Below, piece after piece: positions 41,332 through 49,844 of a DNA stretch of 64,000 bases. Position 1 is the stretch's first letter, and the number at the start of each line of letters is the position of its first letter. The notes below the pieces were generated by a model. That model was given only the letters and a program-made list of their open reading frames with translations, ran no database searches and was not told the DNA's origin. A program made the translations under genes and the position numbers. This DNA is from Streptomyces natalensis ATCC 27448 (GTDB lineage Bacteria > Actinomycetota > Actinomycetes > Streptomycetales > Streptomycetaceae): the NCBI RefSeq assembly GCF_000935125.1, contig NZ_JRKI01000034.1, positions 558,001 through 622,000 on the forward strand. The letters are read 5' to 3'.

Positions 41332-41449
41332 GACGACGCCCGGCAGTCAAACGGCGCCGGACGCCCAGCCGCACGCTAACAACGCCCCGCAGTCAAACGG
41401 CGCCGGGGGCGCACCGCACCCTAACGACGCCCCGCAGTCAAACGGCGCC
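41332..41449 (+). repeat. Three spaced copies of a 27-bp unit
   Basis: ACGACGCCCCGCAGTCAAAC followed by GGCGCC occurs near 41332-41358, 41378-41404 and 41422-41449 with one or two differences, spaced by about 45 bp. The last copy forms the 3' end of the FAD oxidoreductase gene, so its C-terminal codons and stop are part of the array. Two copies of GGCTGGGGTCGCCCG lie just to the left (41284, 41305). Confidence 0.7.
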
Positions 41450-42833
41450 ACGCTGCCTTCGCGGCATAGTGGCCCGACATGCCGTGGACACCGGGCCCGG
41501 GCGGGGTGGACTGGGAGCACAGGAAGACCGCCGGGTGCGCGGTCTCGTACGGGACGCGGGCGAGCTTGGGGCGGATGAGCAGGCGCAGTCCGGCCGCGGA
41601 GCCGCAGGCGACGTCGCCGCCGACGTAGTTGGCGTTGCGCGCGGCGATCTGCGGCGGTCCGGCGACCGCGCGGGCCAGGACGAGGTCGCGGAAGCCGGGC
41701 GCGAAGCGTTCGATCTGCCGCTCGATCACCTCGGTGGCGTCGCCCTCCCAGCCATTGGGGACATGGCCGTACGCCCAGAAGGTGTGCTTGCCCTCGGGCG
41801 CACGGGTGGTGTCGATCAGGCTGGGCTGGGCGGTGATCAGGAAGGGGACCGACGGGTCCTGGCCCGTGGCGGCGGCATCCAGGGCGGCGCCGATCTCGCC
41901 GCTGGTGGGGCCGACGTGGACGGTGCCGGCCCGGCGGGCCTCCTCGGCCGTCCACGGCACCGGCTCCGCCATCGCGTAATCGATCTTGAAGCAGCTGGGG
42001 CCGTACTTCACGTCCCGATAGGCGTTGCCCAGGCGCGCGATCCGGGCGAGCGCGGTCGGTGAGGTGTCGAAGATGTACGCGCGGGCCGGCGGCAGGTCGT
42101 CGAGCCGCTTGACCTCGAAGTCGGTGTGCACCGCGCCGCCGTGGGCGCGCAGCAGTCCGGCCAGGGCGTCCGCGATGGCCTGGGAGCCGCCGCGCGGCAC
42201 CGGCCAGCCGACCGCGTGCGCGGCGAGCGCGAACATCACGGCGATACCGGTGGTCCCGAAGGAGCCGAGCGGCGCGATGGCGTGCGCCGCGAGACCGGCC
42301 ATCAGGGCGCGGGCCTTCTCGTCCTGGAAGCGGCGGTTGAACAGGCTGATGGGCTGCGCGGCCGCCAGGCCGAAGCGGGCGTAGGTCACCGGGTCCTTGG
42401 GCAGGCCCAGCCACTGCGTCCGCAGGAAGTCATGGGCCAGGGTGTCCCACTTGCCGGTGAACGGCGCGACCAGCCTGCGGTAGGTGCCGGCGTCGCGCGG
42501 CCCGAAGGACATCGCGGTCTGGCCGACGGAGCGGGCCAGTACACCGGCCGTGCCGTCGGGGAAGGGATGCGCCATCGGGATGTCGGGATGCAGCCACTTC
42601 AGGCCGTAGCGCTCCAGGGGCATCGTCGAGAAGGCGGGCGAGCCGACGGCGAGCGGATGCACCGCCGAACAGGGGTCGTGGCGGAAGCCGGGGAGGGTCA
42701 GCTCCTCCGTACGTGCTCCGCCGCCGATGGTGCCGTGGGCCTCGAAGACCTCGACGGACATCCCGCGGCGGGCCAGTTCGACCGCCGCCGTCAGGCCGTT
42801 GGGTCCTGCCCCGATCACGACGGCATCGAGCAT
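41421..42833 (-). CDS. FAD-dependent oxidoreductase (phytoene desaturase-like)
   Basis: Flavoprotein of about 470 aa. The dinucleotide motif VVIGAGPNGLTAAVELARRG followed by VEVFEAHGTIGGGARTEE and the C-terminal GMSGHYAAKAA segment match the CrtI/phytoene-dehydrogenase-related family. There is no membrane helix. I start at the ATG at 42833, the residue directly before the FAD motif; a GTG a few codons upstream is possible. No carotenoid genes lie nearby, so carotenoid desaturation is not supported. It lies 49 nt after the inositol-phosphatase-like gene on the same strand. The last codons fall inside a repeated 27-bp unit. Confidence 0.9.
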   Translation of the reverse strand: MLDAVVIGAGPNGLTAAVELARRGMSVEVFEAHGTIGGGARTEELTLPGFRHDPCSAVHPLAVGSPAFSTMPLERYGLKWLHPDIPMAHPFPDGTAGVLARSVGQTAMSFGPRDAGTYRRLVAPFTGKWDTLAHDFLRTQWLGLPKDPVTYARFGLAAAQPISLFNRRFQDEKARALMAGLAAHAIAPLGSFGTTGIAVMFALAAHAVGWPVPRGGSQAIADALAGLLRAHGGAVHTDFEVKRLDDLPPARAYIFDTSPTALARIARLGNAYRDVKYGPSCFKIDYAMAEPVPWTAEEARRAGTVHVGPTSGEIGAALDAAATGQDPSVPFLITAQPSLIDTTRAPEGKHTFWAYGHVPNGWEGDATEVIERQIERFAPGFRDLVLARAVAGPPQIAARNANYVGGDVACGSAAGLRLLIRPKLARVPYETAHPAVFLCSQSTPPGPGVHGMSGHYAAKAAWRRLTAGRR

Positions 42834-42882
42834 CCTCGGCACCTGCGCCACTCCCCTCAAGTCCGACCCTCGTCGGTGAGGA

Positions 42883-43833
42883 TCAGTTGGCGGCTGCCAG
42901 CAATCCGAGGATACGCCGCGCCGTTTCGGCGTCCCGGGCCGCCGTGAACGGCAGCGCATTGCCGCCGGCTATCCGGAACGGCTGTCCCGCGACCGTACCG
43001 CTGGCGCCGCCCGCTTCGTGGACCAGCAGCAGCCCGGCGGCGTGGTCCCAGGCGTTTTCCCAGCTGAAGGCCGTGGCGTCGAGGTCGCCGGTGGCGATGT
43101 GCAGATACTCCAGGCCCGCCGAGCCGCAGGGGCGCGGGGCGATGCCGCCGGTGTCCAGGGCGGCGAGCACCCGCTTCTGCTCGTCGGTGGTGAAGTCGAA
43201 GTGGGAGGTGGCGACGTCCAGGACGGCGCCGGCATCGGGGGATCCGGCCCGCAGCGGTACGCCGTTGAGCTGGGCGCCGTCGCCCAGGCGGGCGGTGGCC
43301 ATCAGGCCGAGCGCGGGGGCGTACGTCCAGGAGGCGAGCACCTCGCCGTGGTGGGCGAGCGCGACGAGGGTGGCGAAGCCGGGGTCGCCGTGGACGAACT
43401 GGCGGGTGCCGTCGACCGGGTCGACGATCCAGACGGGTGCGTCGCCGTGCAGGGCGTCGAGGACGCCCGGGTCGGCGTGGACCGCTTCCTCGCCGACCAC
43501 CCGGGAGCCGGGCAGCAGGTCCGTCAGCGCGGCGGTGAGGTGCTCCTCGGCGCGCCGGTCGGCGACCGTGACGAGGTCGTGCGGGCCGTTCTTCTCGACG
43601 ATGTCCTCGGCGGCGAGCTGCCGGAAACGCGGCATGATCTCGTCGGCCGCGGCCTGGCGGACGGCGGCCTCGACGGCAGCCAGCAGCGCGGCGGACAGAT
43701 CGGGCGCGCCGCCGTCCGGGGAGGCGGCGGAGGGGCTGGTCGGCGGGGTCGTCAGGGTCGCGGAGGCCGTCGCGACGGCGTCGGTGAGGTTCGTGGTGAC
43801 TCCCGGGTCTTCGGTACGAAGTGTGTCGAACAT
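42883..43833 (-). CDS. Inositol monophosphatase family protein
   Basis: Mg-dependent sugar-phosphate phosphatase of 316 aa. Metal-binding motifs are VVGEEAVHADPG, the signature WIVDPVDGTRQFVHG, and the C-terminal ENAWDHAAGLLLVHEAGG. An N-terminal stretch of about 45 residues rich in Thr/Ala/Pro precedes the domain, so a later start cannot be excluded. Relatives dephosphorylate inositol phosphate, histidinol phosphate or phosphoadenosine phosphate, and this one cannot be told apart. It forms a probable operon with the FAD oxidoreductase and is divergent from the unknown gene at 43993. Confidence 0.92.
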   Translation of the reverse strand: MFDTLRTEDPGVTTNLTDAVATASATLTTPPTSPSAASPDGGAPDLSAALLAAVEAAVRQAAADEIMPRFRQLAAEDIVEKNGPHDLVTVADRRAEEHLTAALTDLLPGSRVVGEEAVHADPGVLDALHGDAPVWIVDPVDGTRQFVHGDPGFATLVALAHHGEVLASWTYAPALGLMATARLGDGAQLNGVPLRAGSPDAGAVLDVATSHFDFTTDEQKRVLAALDTGGIAPRPCGSAGLEYLHIATGDLDATAFSWENAWDHAAGLLLVHEAGGASGTVAGQPFRIAGGNALPFTAARDAETARRILGLLAAAN

Positions 43834-43979
43834 GCATCCATGGAAACACGGGCCACTGACACTGCGGCTGGACCACAGGTGAACGCCGGGTGCCGCGGCG
43901 ACCACGGGACGGGGCTGGGGCCAGGGCAGGGGCCGGAGCCATACCTCCGGGGCCGGGGGCCGGGGTCGGCGCCTGTTTA

Positions 43980-43985
43980 TAGGCT
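43980..43985 (+). promoter_or_regulatory. -10 box of a probably leaderless gene
   Basis: TAGGCT lies 7 bases before the ATG at 43993, and no Shine-Dalgarno fits between. This is the third TA(G/C)GCT-start module in the window, with those at 34739 and 44999. Confidence 0.5.
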
Positions 43986-43992
43986 CTCCCCC

Positions 43993-44973
43993 ATGGCCAT
44001 GCAGCGCACCACGCTCCCCCGAGGCGCCCAAGGAGTCCCCTGGGACGGGCTCGCCCTGAACGTCGAGGGTCCGGCGCGTCCGCCGCTGCGCTGGGAGGTC
44101 GCCGACGGAGGGCGGCTCGTACTGCTCCAAGACGGTGAGCAGGGGGATCGGGTCGTGCTGCTGGCGCGGCAGCGGGTCACGCGTCGCGGGGTGTACTACG
44201 TCCGCACCGGGCGGTACGCATCCCCGCTGCCACCGCTGCGCGCCGACCTCGCCCGTAAGCACCGGGAGGCGTGCCCGGACGATGACGACGCCTGGTTCGC
44301 GCGGTGGGCGAACCACTTCGCGGACGGGCTGCGGGACAGCACCAACGGGCCGCTGCATCAAGGCGATTGGCAACTGACGCGCGGTATGCCGTCCGGGTGG
44401 GACCTGGCCGAGAACTGGGAGCGGCTGCCGCACCACGATCCGGCCGTCGGCCACATCACGTGGTTCGGCTACGGCGATCCCGACGAGGACCGCCGCGACC
44501 TCCTGCCGCTGCGTCCGCTGTCCGCGCCGGACGCGCCGCGGGTGAAGTCCTACCGCCGCCAGTACCGCGAAGGCGTACTGCCGCCCGTCCTGGTCTGGTG
44601 GGTCGGCGGCCTCAACTCGCTGGTGCTGGTGGACGGGCACGACCGGCTCGCCGCAGCGCTCTCCGAGGGCGGCCGTCCGGCCGTTCTCGCCCTCGCCCGC
44701 GAGTCGTCGGAGCGGTGGGTGACGTGGATGGCTCAGCCGATCATCCGCCACTACGAGGCACGCCTCGCAGCACTGGAACGCGCCTACGCGGACGGCGATG
44801 CGCCGGCGACGATGCTCGCCGGTGCGGCGAGCCGCCAACTGGGCAATCAGCTGCACGCTCTCGAGGCCGCCCCGGACCTCACCCGCTCCTGGCCCCTGCC
44901 CGGCGGCTCGGACGCCTGGGACGCGCTCGCCCATCACCACGCCCCCGGCTGGCACCCCGACACCGGAAACTGA
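43993..44973 (+). CDS. Hypothetical protein with a ParB-like 'DGHDRLAAA' motif
   Basis: Unrecognised 326-aa protein, predicted soluble. The middle contains VKSYRRQYREGVLPPVLVWW and, after a short strand, LVLVDGHDRLAAALSEGGRP. This resembles the ParB/sulfiredoxin fold in which a variable residue-of-interest segment is followed by a DGxHR box. The flanking regions are Trp- and His-rich (WDLAENWERLPHHDP; ALAHHHAPGWHPD). The start is chosen from the -10 box seven bases upstream. It precedes the sirtuin gene by 37 nt. The ParB-like resemblance is my pattern reading and not certain. Confidence 0.75.
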   Translation: MAMQRTTLPRGAQGVPWDGLALNVEGPARPPLRWEVADGGRLVLLQDGEQGDRVVLLARQRVTRRGVYYVRTGRYASPLPPLRADLARKHREACPDDDDAWFARWANHFADGLRDSTNGPLHQGDWQLTRGMPSGWDLAENWERLPHHDPAVGHITWFGYGDPDEDRRDLLPLRPLSAPDAPRVKSYRRQYREGVLPPVLVWWVGGLNSLVLVDGHDRLAAALSEGGRPAVLALARESSERWVTWMAQPIIRHYEARLAALERAYADGDAPATMLAGAASRQLGNQLHALEAAPDLTRSWPLPGGSDAWDALAHHHAPGWHPDTGN

Positions 44974-44998
44974 CAGGACGGCAGACACCCCGTCTGCG

Positions 44999-45004
44999 TA
45001 CGCT
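44999..45004 (+). promoter_or_regulatory. -10 box of the probably leaderless sirtuin gene
   Basis: TACGCT is followed by CGCGCC and the ATG at 45011. The layout and bases are nearly the same as at the Nudix gene start (34739-34755). Confidence 0.5.
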
Positions 45005-45010
45005 CGCGCC

Positions 45011-45778
45011 ATGACCGGCACCGACCACACCTCGACCCCCGTCCCGGCACCCCGCCGCCCCCTCGTCGCGATCCTGAGCGGTGCCGGGATCTCCACCGAC
45101 TCCGGGATTCCGGATTACCGCGGTCCGAACGGGCTGTGGCGGCGCAACCCGGAGGCCGAGAAGCTGGTCACCTACGACGCGTATATGGCCGATCCGGAGA
45201 TCCGGCGGCGGTCGTGGCGGATGCGGCTGGAGAGCCCGGCGTTCCGGGCCCGGCCGAATGCCGCGCACGAGGCGGTGGCGCGACTGGAGCGGTCCGGGAC
45301 GCCGGTGCGGGTGATCACCCAGAACGTCGACGGGCTGCACCAGCTCGCCGGAATGCCCGCACGCAAGGTCCTGGAACTGCACGGCACGGTGCGCGCCGTC
45401 ACCTGCACCCGCTGTCATGCCCGGTCGGCCATGGAGGAGGCGCTGGAGCGGGTGGTGGCGGGCGAACCGGAACCCGCGTGTCTCGTCTGCGGCGGGATCC
45501 TGAAGTCCGCGACGGTGATGTTCGGGGAGCGATTGGATCCGCAGGTGCTCGGTACGGCGCTGGGCGTGGCCAAGGCCGCCGAGATCTTTCTCGCGGTGGG
45601 CACCACGCTCCAGGTCCAGCCCGCCGCCTCGCTCGCCGGGGTGGCGGCCGACCACGGCGCCCGGCTGATCATCGTCAACGCCGAGCCGACGCCGTACGAC
45701 GACCGCGCCGACCAGGTGGTCCGCGAGCCGATCGGCAGCGCGCTGCCTCGGTTGCTGGACGGCCTGGCCGCCTCCTGA
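45011..45778 (+). CDS. Sir2-family NAD-dependent protein deacylase
   Basis: Sirtuin of 255 aa. NAD-binding GAGISTDSGIPDYRG, catalytic TQNVDGLH with LELHGTV, and a zinc ribbon with two Cys pairs (CTRC and CLVC) are all present, then GTTLQVQPAASL and IIVNAEPTPYD. It removes acyl groups from lysines, consuming NAD and releasing nicotinamide and O-acyl-ADP-ribose. In Streptomyces such enzymes reactivate acetyl-CoA synthetases, for example. The ATG at 45011 has no Shine-Dalgarno but a -10 box at leaderless spacing. The macrodomain gene at 40716 could process its by-product. Confidence 0.95.
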   Translation: MTGTDHTSTPVPAPRRPLVAILSGAGISTDSGIPDYRGPNGLWRRNPEAEKLVTYDAYMADPEIRRRSWRMRLESPAFRARPNAAHEAVARLERSGTPVRVITQNVDGLHQLAGMPARKVLELHGTVRAVTCTRCHARSAMEEALERVVAGEPEPACLVCGGILKSATVMFGERLDPQVLGTALGVAKAAEIFLAVGTTLQVQPAASLAGVAADHGARLIIVNAEPTPYDDRADQVVREPIGSALPRLLDGLAAS

Positions 45779-45899
45779 TCGAAGACGAAGCGCAGCTCAC
45801 GCGCGAACTCTTGTGACCGATTCGGCCGCGGCTCGCCCCTGGCCGGAGACAGGGTGCCGGCTCACGGGTCATTCGACGATCACGACCAGGGAGAAGCGG

Positions 45900-46559
45900 A
45901 TGGTCAGGAACAGGTACGTCAGGAACAGATATCTACCGGCAGCGGCACTCGCGGTGGTCATTGGCCTGGCCAGCACCCTCGGGGCCTCGGCCGCGACGGG
46001 TCATACCGCGCCCGCCGCCTCCGCGAGTTCGGCCCCGCCGGGCGACAATCTGACGCCAGGACCGCACCACCGGCTCCTCGACCCCCTGGTCGGCACTGGA
46101 AAGCCACCAAGGTCAACTACCTCCTGGGCAAGGACGGCAAACCGGTCGTCTCCCACGACATCACCGTACGTGTCCAGTGGATCAAGAAGACCGGAGGGCG
46201 TTTCCTGAAGGAGCAGACCCAGGGGACGCTGGCCGGCCACCCGTACTACCGCCTGGGCATCATGGGCTACTCCAACATCGACCGCCGCTACGAATGGACC
46301 ACGTTCGACAGCGTCACGCCCACCGCGATGACCTACCGCGGCGCACCCGACAGCGGCAGCGCCTCCGAGATCTCCATCCCCGGCGAATTCACCGACCCGG
46401 GCATCCTCGGCCCTGAGTACCTTGGCAAGACCATCCCGATTGCGCACCGTCTTCAGGATCGACTCCCCCGACCGGCACACCGCCGACCTCTACTTCACCC
46501 CGCCCGGCCAGCAGGAACGCCTGGTCGACCATGTCACCTACACCCGGAAGACCGACTGA
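45900..46559 (+). pseudogene. Secreted DUF1579-like protein, two frameshifts
   Basis: A start with AGGGAGAAG and a good Sec signal (YLPAAALAVVIGLASTLGAS, AxA-like cleavage) opens a protein that continues in three frames. Frame 1 runs to LLDPLVG at about 46098. A one-base deletion there restores WKATKVNYLLGKDGKPV to LGPEYLGKTIP. A one-base insertion near 46441 then restores RTVFRIDSPDRHTADLYFTP to VDHVTYTRKTD and a stop at 46559. The assembled protein fits DUF1579 (LxPLxGxW...; GRFLKEQTQG; RLGIMGYSNIDRRYEWT). Either the gene is broken or the sequence has two indel errors. The function of the family is unknown. Confidence 0.75.
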
Positions 46560-46649
46560 ACGCAGCACCCGAACCAGCATGCCGACCGCCTGGGCGGGGC
46601 TGTGCCCTGAGCTGTGAGCGCAGCCTTTCACCGCCACCGCCACCGCCAC

Positions 46650-46880
46650 CGCCCGGGCGAACACCTGCTCAAACCGACCCGGCAGCTCATCGAGCCCGTC
46701 AACGACACACTCAAAGGCCAACTCGACCTCGAACGCCACGGAGCCAGGACCCCCGCCGGTGTCCTGGCCCGCATCGGACAACGGACAACGCATCCTCGCC
46801 CTCATCGCCGCGATCTGGCACAACCGGGCCAACACCACACCACTGACCAGACCACTCTCATCGCTGACGACCACTGACCA
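46650..46880 (+). pseudogene. Transposase C-terminal fragment (IS982-like)
   Basis: The reading RQLIEPVNDTLKGQLDLERH and GARTPAGVLARIGQR matches the C-terminal part of DDE transposases I associate with IS982. The frame is then broken by a tandem duplication of GGACAAC (about 46785-46798), and the next frame continues ILALIAAIWHNRANTTPLTR. No N-terminal half or terminal inverted repeat is present. The preceding 90 bases hold a CCACCG repeat. The family name is a memory-based assignment. Confidence 0.6.
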
Positions 46881-46899
46881 GGACTTCGGACTTAGTCGT

Positions 46900-47607
46900 C
46901 TAGGGCGTTTCTGACGGCTCTTGCTGGGGTGGGGGGATCAGTTCTTGGTCTGGCAGACGTACTTGGATGGCGTGACCTTGGCGGGTTGTCGCTGAGCTCG
47001 GATCCTTCTGCACGAAACAGTGCCGCGCGGCGAAACGCAGCCAGGAGGTGCGGGCGCCGAGTATGCCCAGGCCCAAGGCTACGAGGTGGCCTGCGTCGGC
47101 GAGTTCCTGGTTGATGATCCACGCGACCGTGAGCAGACCGGCAAGGGCGGGCACTCCGTAGTGGCGGACTCGCCGTCCGCTGAGCGCCAACAGGCAGGAG
47201 GCGGTGGCCACGAGCCCGTAACTGATCCCGACATCACGGGCCCTGGACAGGGCGCCCGGCAGGTGGGCGAGCTTCATCAGCCACATGGCACCCTCGGTGA
47301 GGAGCGTCGCCACGACGTGGCCGAAGAGGAAGATCCCGAACCCGCGCAGGGTCCCCCACCGCCACTCCGCCATCCCGAGTACGGCAGCTACGGCACCTAT
47401 CCCGAGCAGAATGGGGACTCCGTCCACCATCAGCCCGCTGGTGAAGAGCGTCCACCACTTGCCGACTTCAAGGTGGTGCACATTACTGCTGTTGTGCCGG
47501 ATGAAGCGGGCCTGCTCTCGCACGGACTGCGAGGCCATCCACCCGGCAGTGGCCAGCAGCAAACCCACATACACGGTCGTAGCGGGCAAGCGTCGCAGCC
47601 ATGTCAT
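46900..47607 (-). CDS. Rhomboid-like membrane protein
   Basis: Polytopic membrane protein of 235 aa with about six helices. GISYG and, later, DAGHLVALGLGIL occupy the places of the rhomboid serine and histidine, so a protease-like fold is plausible; actinobacterial 'rhomboid-like' proteins of this size often lack activity. The ATG at 47607 has no ribosome site but TATCCT six bases upstream, suggesting leaderless expression. The last residues, QQEPSETP, are encoded by a 23-bp sequence also found at the end of a neighbouring transposase remnant, so the natural C-terminus seems to have been replaced. Confidence 0.75.
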   Translation of the reverse strand: MTWLRRLPATTVYVGLLLATAGWMASQSVREQARFIRHNSSNVHHLEVGKWWTLFTSGLMVDGVPILLGIGAVAAVLGMAEWRWGTLRGFGIFLFGHVVATLLTEGAMWLMKLAHLPGALSRARDVGISYGLVATASCLLALSGRRVRHYGVPALAGLLTVAWIINQELADAGHLVALGLGILGARTSWLRFAARHCFVQKDPSSATTRQGHAIQVRLPDQELIPPPQQEPSETP

Positions 47608-47673
47608 TACGGCAGGATAGAGAACCCCAACGTCGGGCCGTGGTAAGCGCCCAGGCTGCGCCATATGAGAGCC

Positions 47674-48135
47674 AGGGCTGTTTCTGATGGTTCTTGGACG
47701 GTTGCGCGTAGCCAGATGACGATCGTTGCAACGGCCAGGGTGCCGTTGAAGATGTAGTCGCGCTTGTCGTATCTGCCGGCCACTACACGGTACTGCTGCC
47801 ACTTGCTGACGCATCGTTCGACGGCACTGCGGTGGGGGTACTGGGTCCTGTCGAAGGCCGGAGGACGTCCGCCGGACCGGCCCTTTCGCTTGCGCTTGGC
47901 GCGCTGGTCATCGGGCTGGGCGATGGTCGCCTTGATGCCCGCCGTCGCAGATAAGCACGGTTGTCGTAGCTGGAGTACGCCTTGTCACCGCGGACGCGAT
48001 CCGGTCGGCTGCGGGGTCGGCCCGGCCCGTGCCGCTGGATCCGCAGGCCCTCCAACACGGGGACGAACATGGGGCTGTCGCCCCACGGGCCCGGAGAGGT
48101 CTGCCAGGTCAGCGGGCGGGCCCGGTGGAGAAGTC
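47674..48135 (-). pseudogene. IS5-family transposase, C-terminal remnant
   Basis: DDE-transposase half: SPGPWGDSPMFVPVLEGLRI, DRVRGDKAYSSYDNRAYLRR, then after a one-base deletion near 47940 GIKATIAQPDDQRAKRKR, GRSGGRPPAFDR, AVERCVSKWQQYRVVAGRYD, YIFNGTLAVATIVIWLR. The last frame contains the DD(E) region of IS5-like enzymes; the N-terminal half is absent. The end TVQEPSET (47674-47696) shares 23 bases with the 3' end of the rhomboid-like gene. It is dead because of the frameshift and truncation. Confidence 0.75.
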
Positions 48136-48353
48136 CACGGAAACGGGATACGACCGGACGTCCCCGTCCTCTGTCGCCTGCCCGACCGGGTGCCCACCTG
48201 CACGCCCGTACTGTAGCGATCCTGATCGCAGCTCTTCATCAGCAGCGAGGGCGAGCAGCGGCCCCGGTGTCCCGGGGCTGCCGCTCATGCCCGATCGAAC
48301 CTGCTTGAAGGGTAGGGCGTTTGACGGCGAACCCAGTCGATCAGGCTTCCTTG

Positions 48354-48911
48354 TCAGCGAACCTGGTCGCTCTTCGGCCCGATGCCTTTGACCCTGGTCG
48401 GAGTTCCGTCCGGGGTGAATGAGTGGTGGAAGGTGAAGGCGTGCGGCGCGGAGCCGTGGTCGTGGAGGTGTTCCAGCCTGGAAACCCCGTCCTGCCAGGT
48501 GGGTATCACGTCGTCGGGGGCCCACCAGAACACGTAATTCGGGTGTTCTGCCCTCTCGAACCAGTCGTAACGCCTGTTCAGCGCCTCACGGTGCAGACCG
48601 GTGTAGATGGCGTCGAAGGCGGGGCGCAGGTCGGTCCAGAGTGAGAGGGTCGCGGCCAGGGCGGTGGTTTCCGCCGTACGGCCCTTGCCGTACCAGGTCG
48701 GTACGGTGAACTCTCCCCATGCACCCCAGTCCAAGTCGAAGTGTGAGCCCCGGTTGCCGTCTGCCGCTTCAGCATGCGCAAGGTATCCGGGGTGCTGACT
48801 GATCTTCTGGTAGACGGCCTCACCAATGTCGTAGAACTCGCGCGTGAGAGGTGCGGGATCGGCGAGAGGTGACTTCAGGACGCCGAATGTGTACAGAGCA
48901 AGATGGGGCAT
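48354..48911 (-). CDS. DUF3291 domain-containing protein
   Basis: Soluble protein of 185 aa. HLALYTFGVLKSPLADP at the N-terminus, the SLWTDLRPAFDAIYTGLHRE segment and HPNYVFWWAPDDVIPTWQDG fit the DUF3291/monooxygenase-like dimeric beta-barrel proteins. The ATG at 48911 has GGGAGAGACG upstream. No substrate is known for the family. It survives intact among insertion-sequence debris, with an untranslated stretch and an IS5 remnant downstream. An alternative is a heme-binding-like barrel; the assignment is by pattern only. Confidence 0.75.
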   Translation of the reverse strand: MPHLALYTFGVLKSPLADPAPLTREFYDIGEAVYQKISQHPGYLAHAEAADGNRGSHFDLDWGAWGEFTVPTWYGKGRTAETTALAATLSLWTDLRPAFDAIYTGLHREALNRRYDWFERAEHPNYVFWWAPDDVIPTWQDGVSRLEHLHDHGSAPHAFTFHHSFTPDGTPTRVKGIGPKSDQVR

Positions 48912-49249
48912 GCGTCTCTCCCTGGTTGGGGGTGCCTGGTGTGGACCCGGTTCGGTGGCCTACGCATCGGGGCGAGGGTTCGTGGGGCGTGACCGACTCA
49001 TCCCGTCGCGGGTGGCTCAGCCTGAAGGAACTCCTGTGAACTCCTGTGCGACCGGGGGCGATCGCCGAAGACCAGGTGAAGGTAGCTGCCTTTGCGGGCC
49101 ATGTCGAAGTTGCGTTTTCCCTGTCCAAGTGGCCTCGTGCACCGGTCATTGCGGGGGCTGGGGCGGTGACGGGCGGGCCAGGTTGCGGGTACCAGTGAGC
49201 CACTTCGGCCGATCGGTTCGCCCGCCATGCCCGTCCGCACCCCTGTCCG
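48912..49249 (+). other. Intergenic stretch between DUF3291 gene and IS630 fragment
   Basis: No gene is supportable. It contains a tandem GAACTCCTGT(G) pair at 49028-49047. A minus-strand reading MARKGSYLHLVFGDRP near 49100 looks protein-like but has no ribosome site and no recognisable family. Confidence 0.4.
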
Positions 49250-49711
<462 letters not shown>

Positions 49712-49844
49712 ACAACCCACGAAGGATTTACGGCGCCGACCACTAGACACCAGGGCACCCAAGCACCACCCAAGCGCCACCCAAGCACGAGGCCCCGGGC
49801 ACACTTTGAGCCCACCGCTTTCGAGAAAACCGTACGAGGAAACC

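Noticed and set aside
41421..42833. Carotenoid phytoene desaturase
   Set aside because: The fold matches, but no other carotenoid gene is nearby and the family includes many non-carotenoid enzymes, so only the broad call is kept.
49000..49110. Small minus-strand protein beginning ARKGSYLHLVFGDRP
   Set aside because: It looks protein-like for about 30 residues but has no Shine-Dalgarno, no promoter and no recognisable family; kept only as a note.
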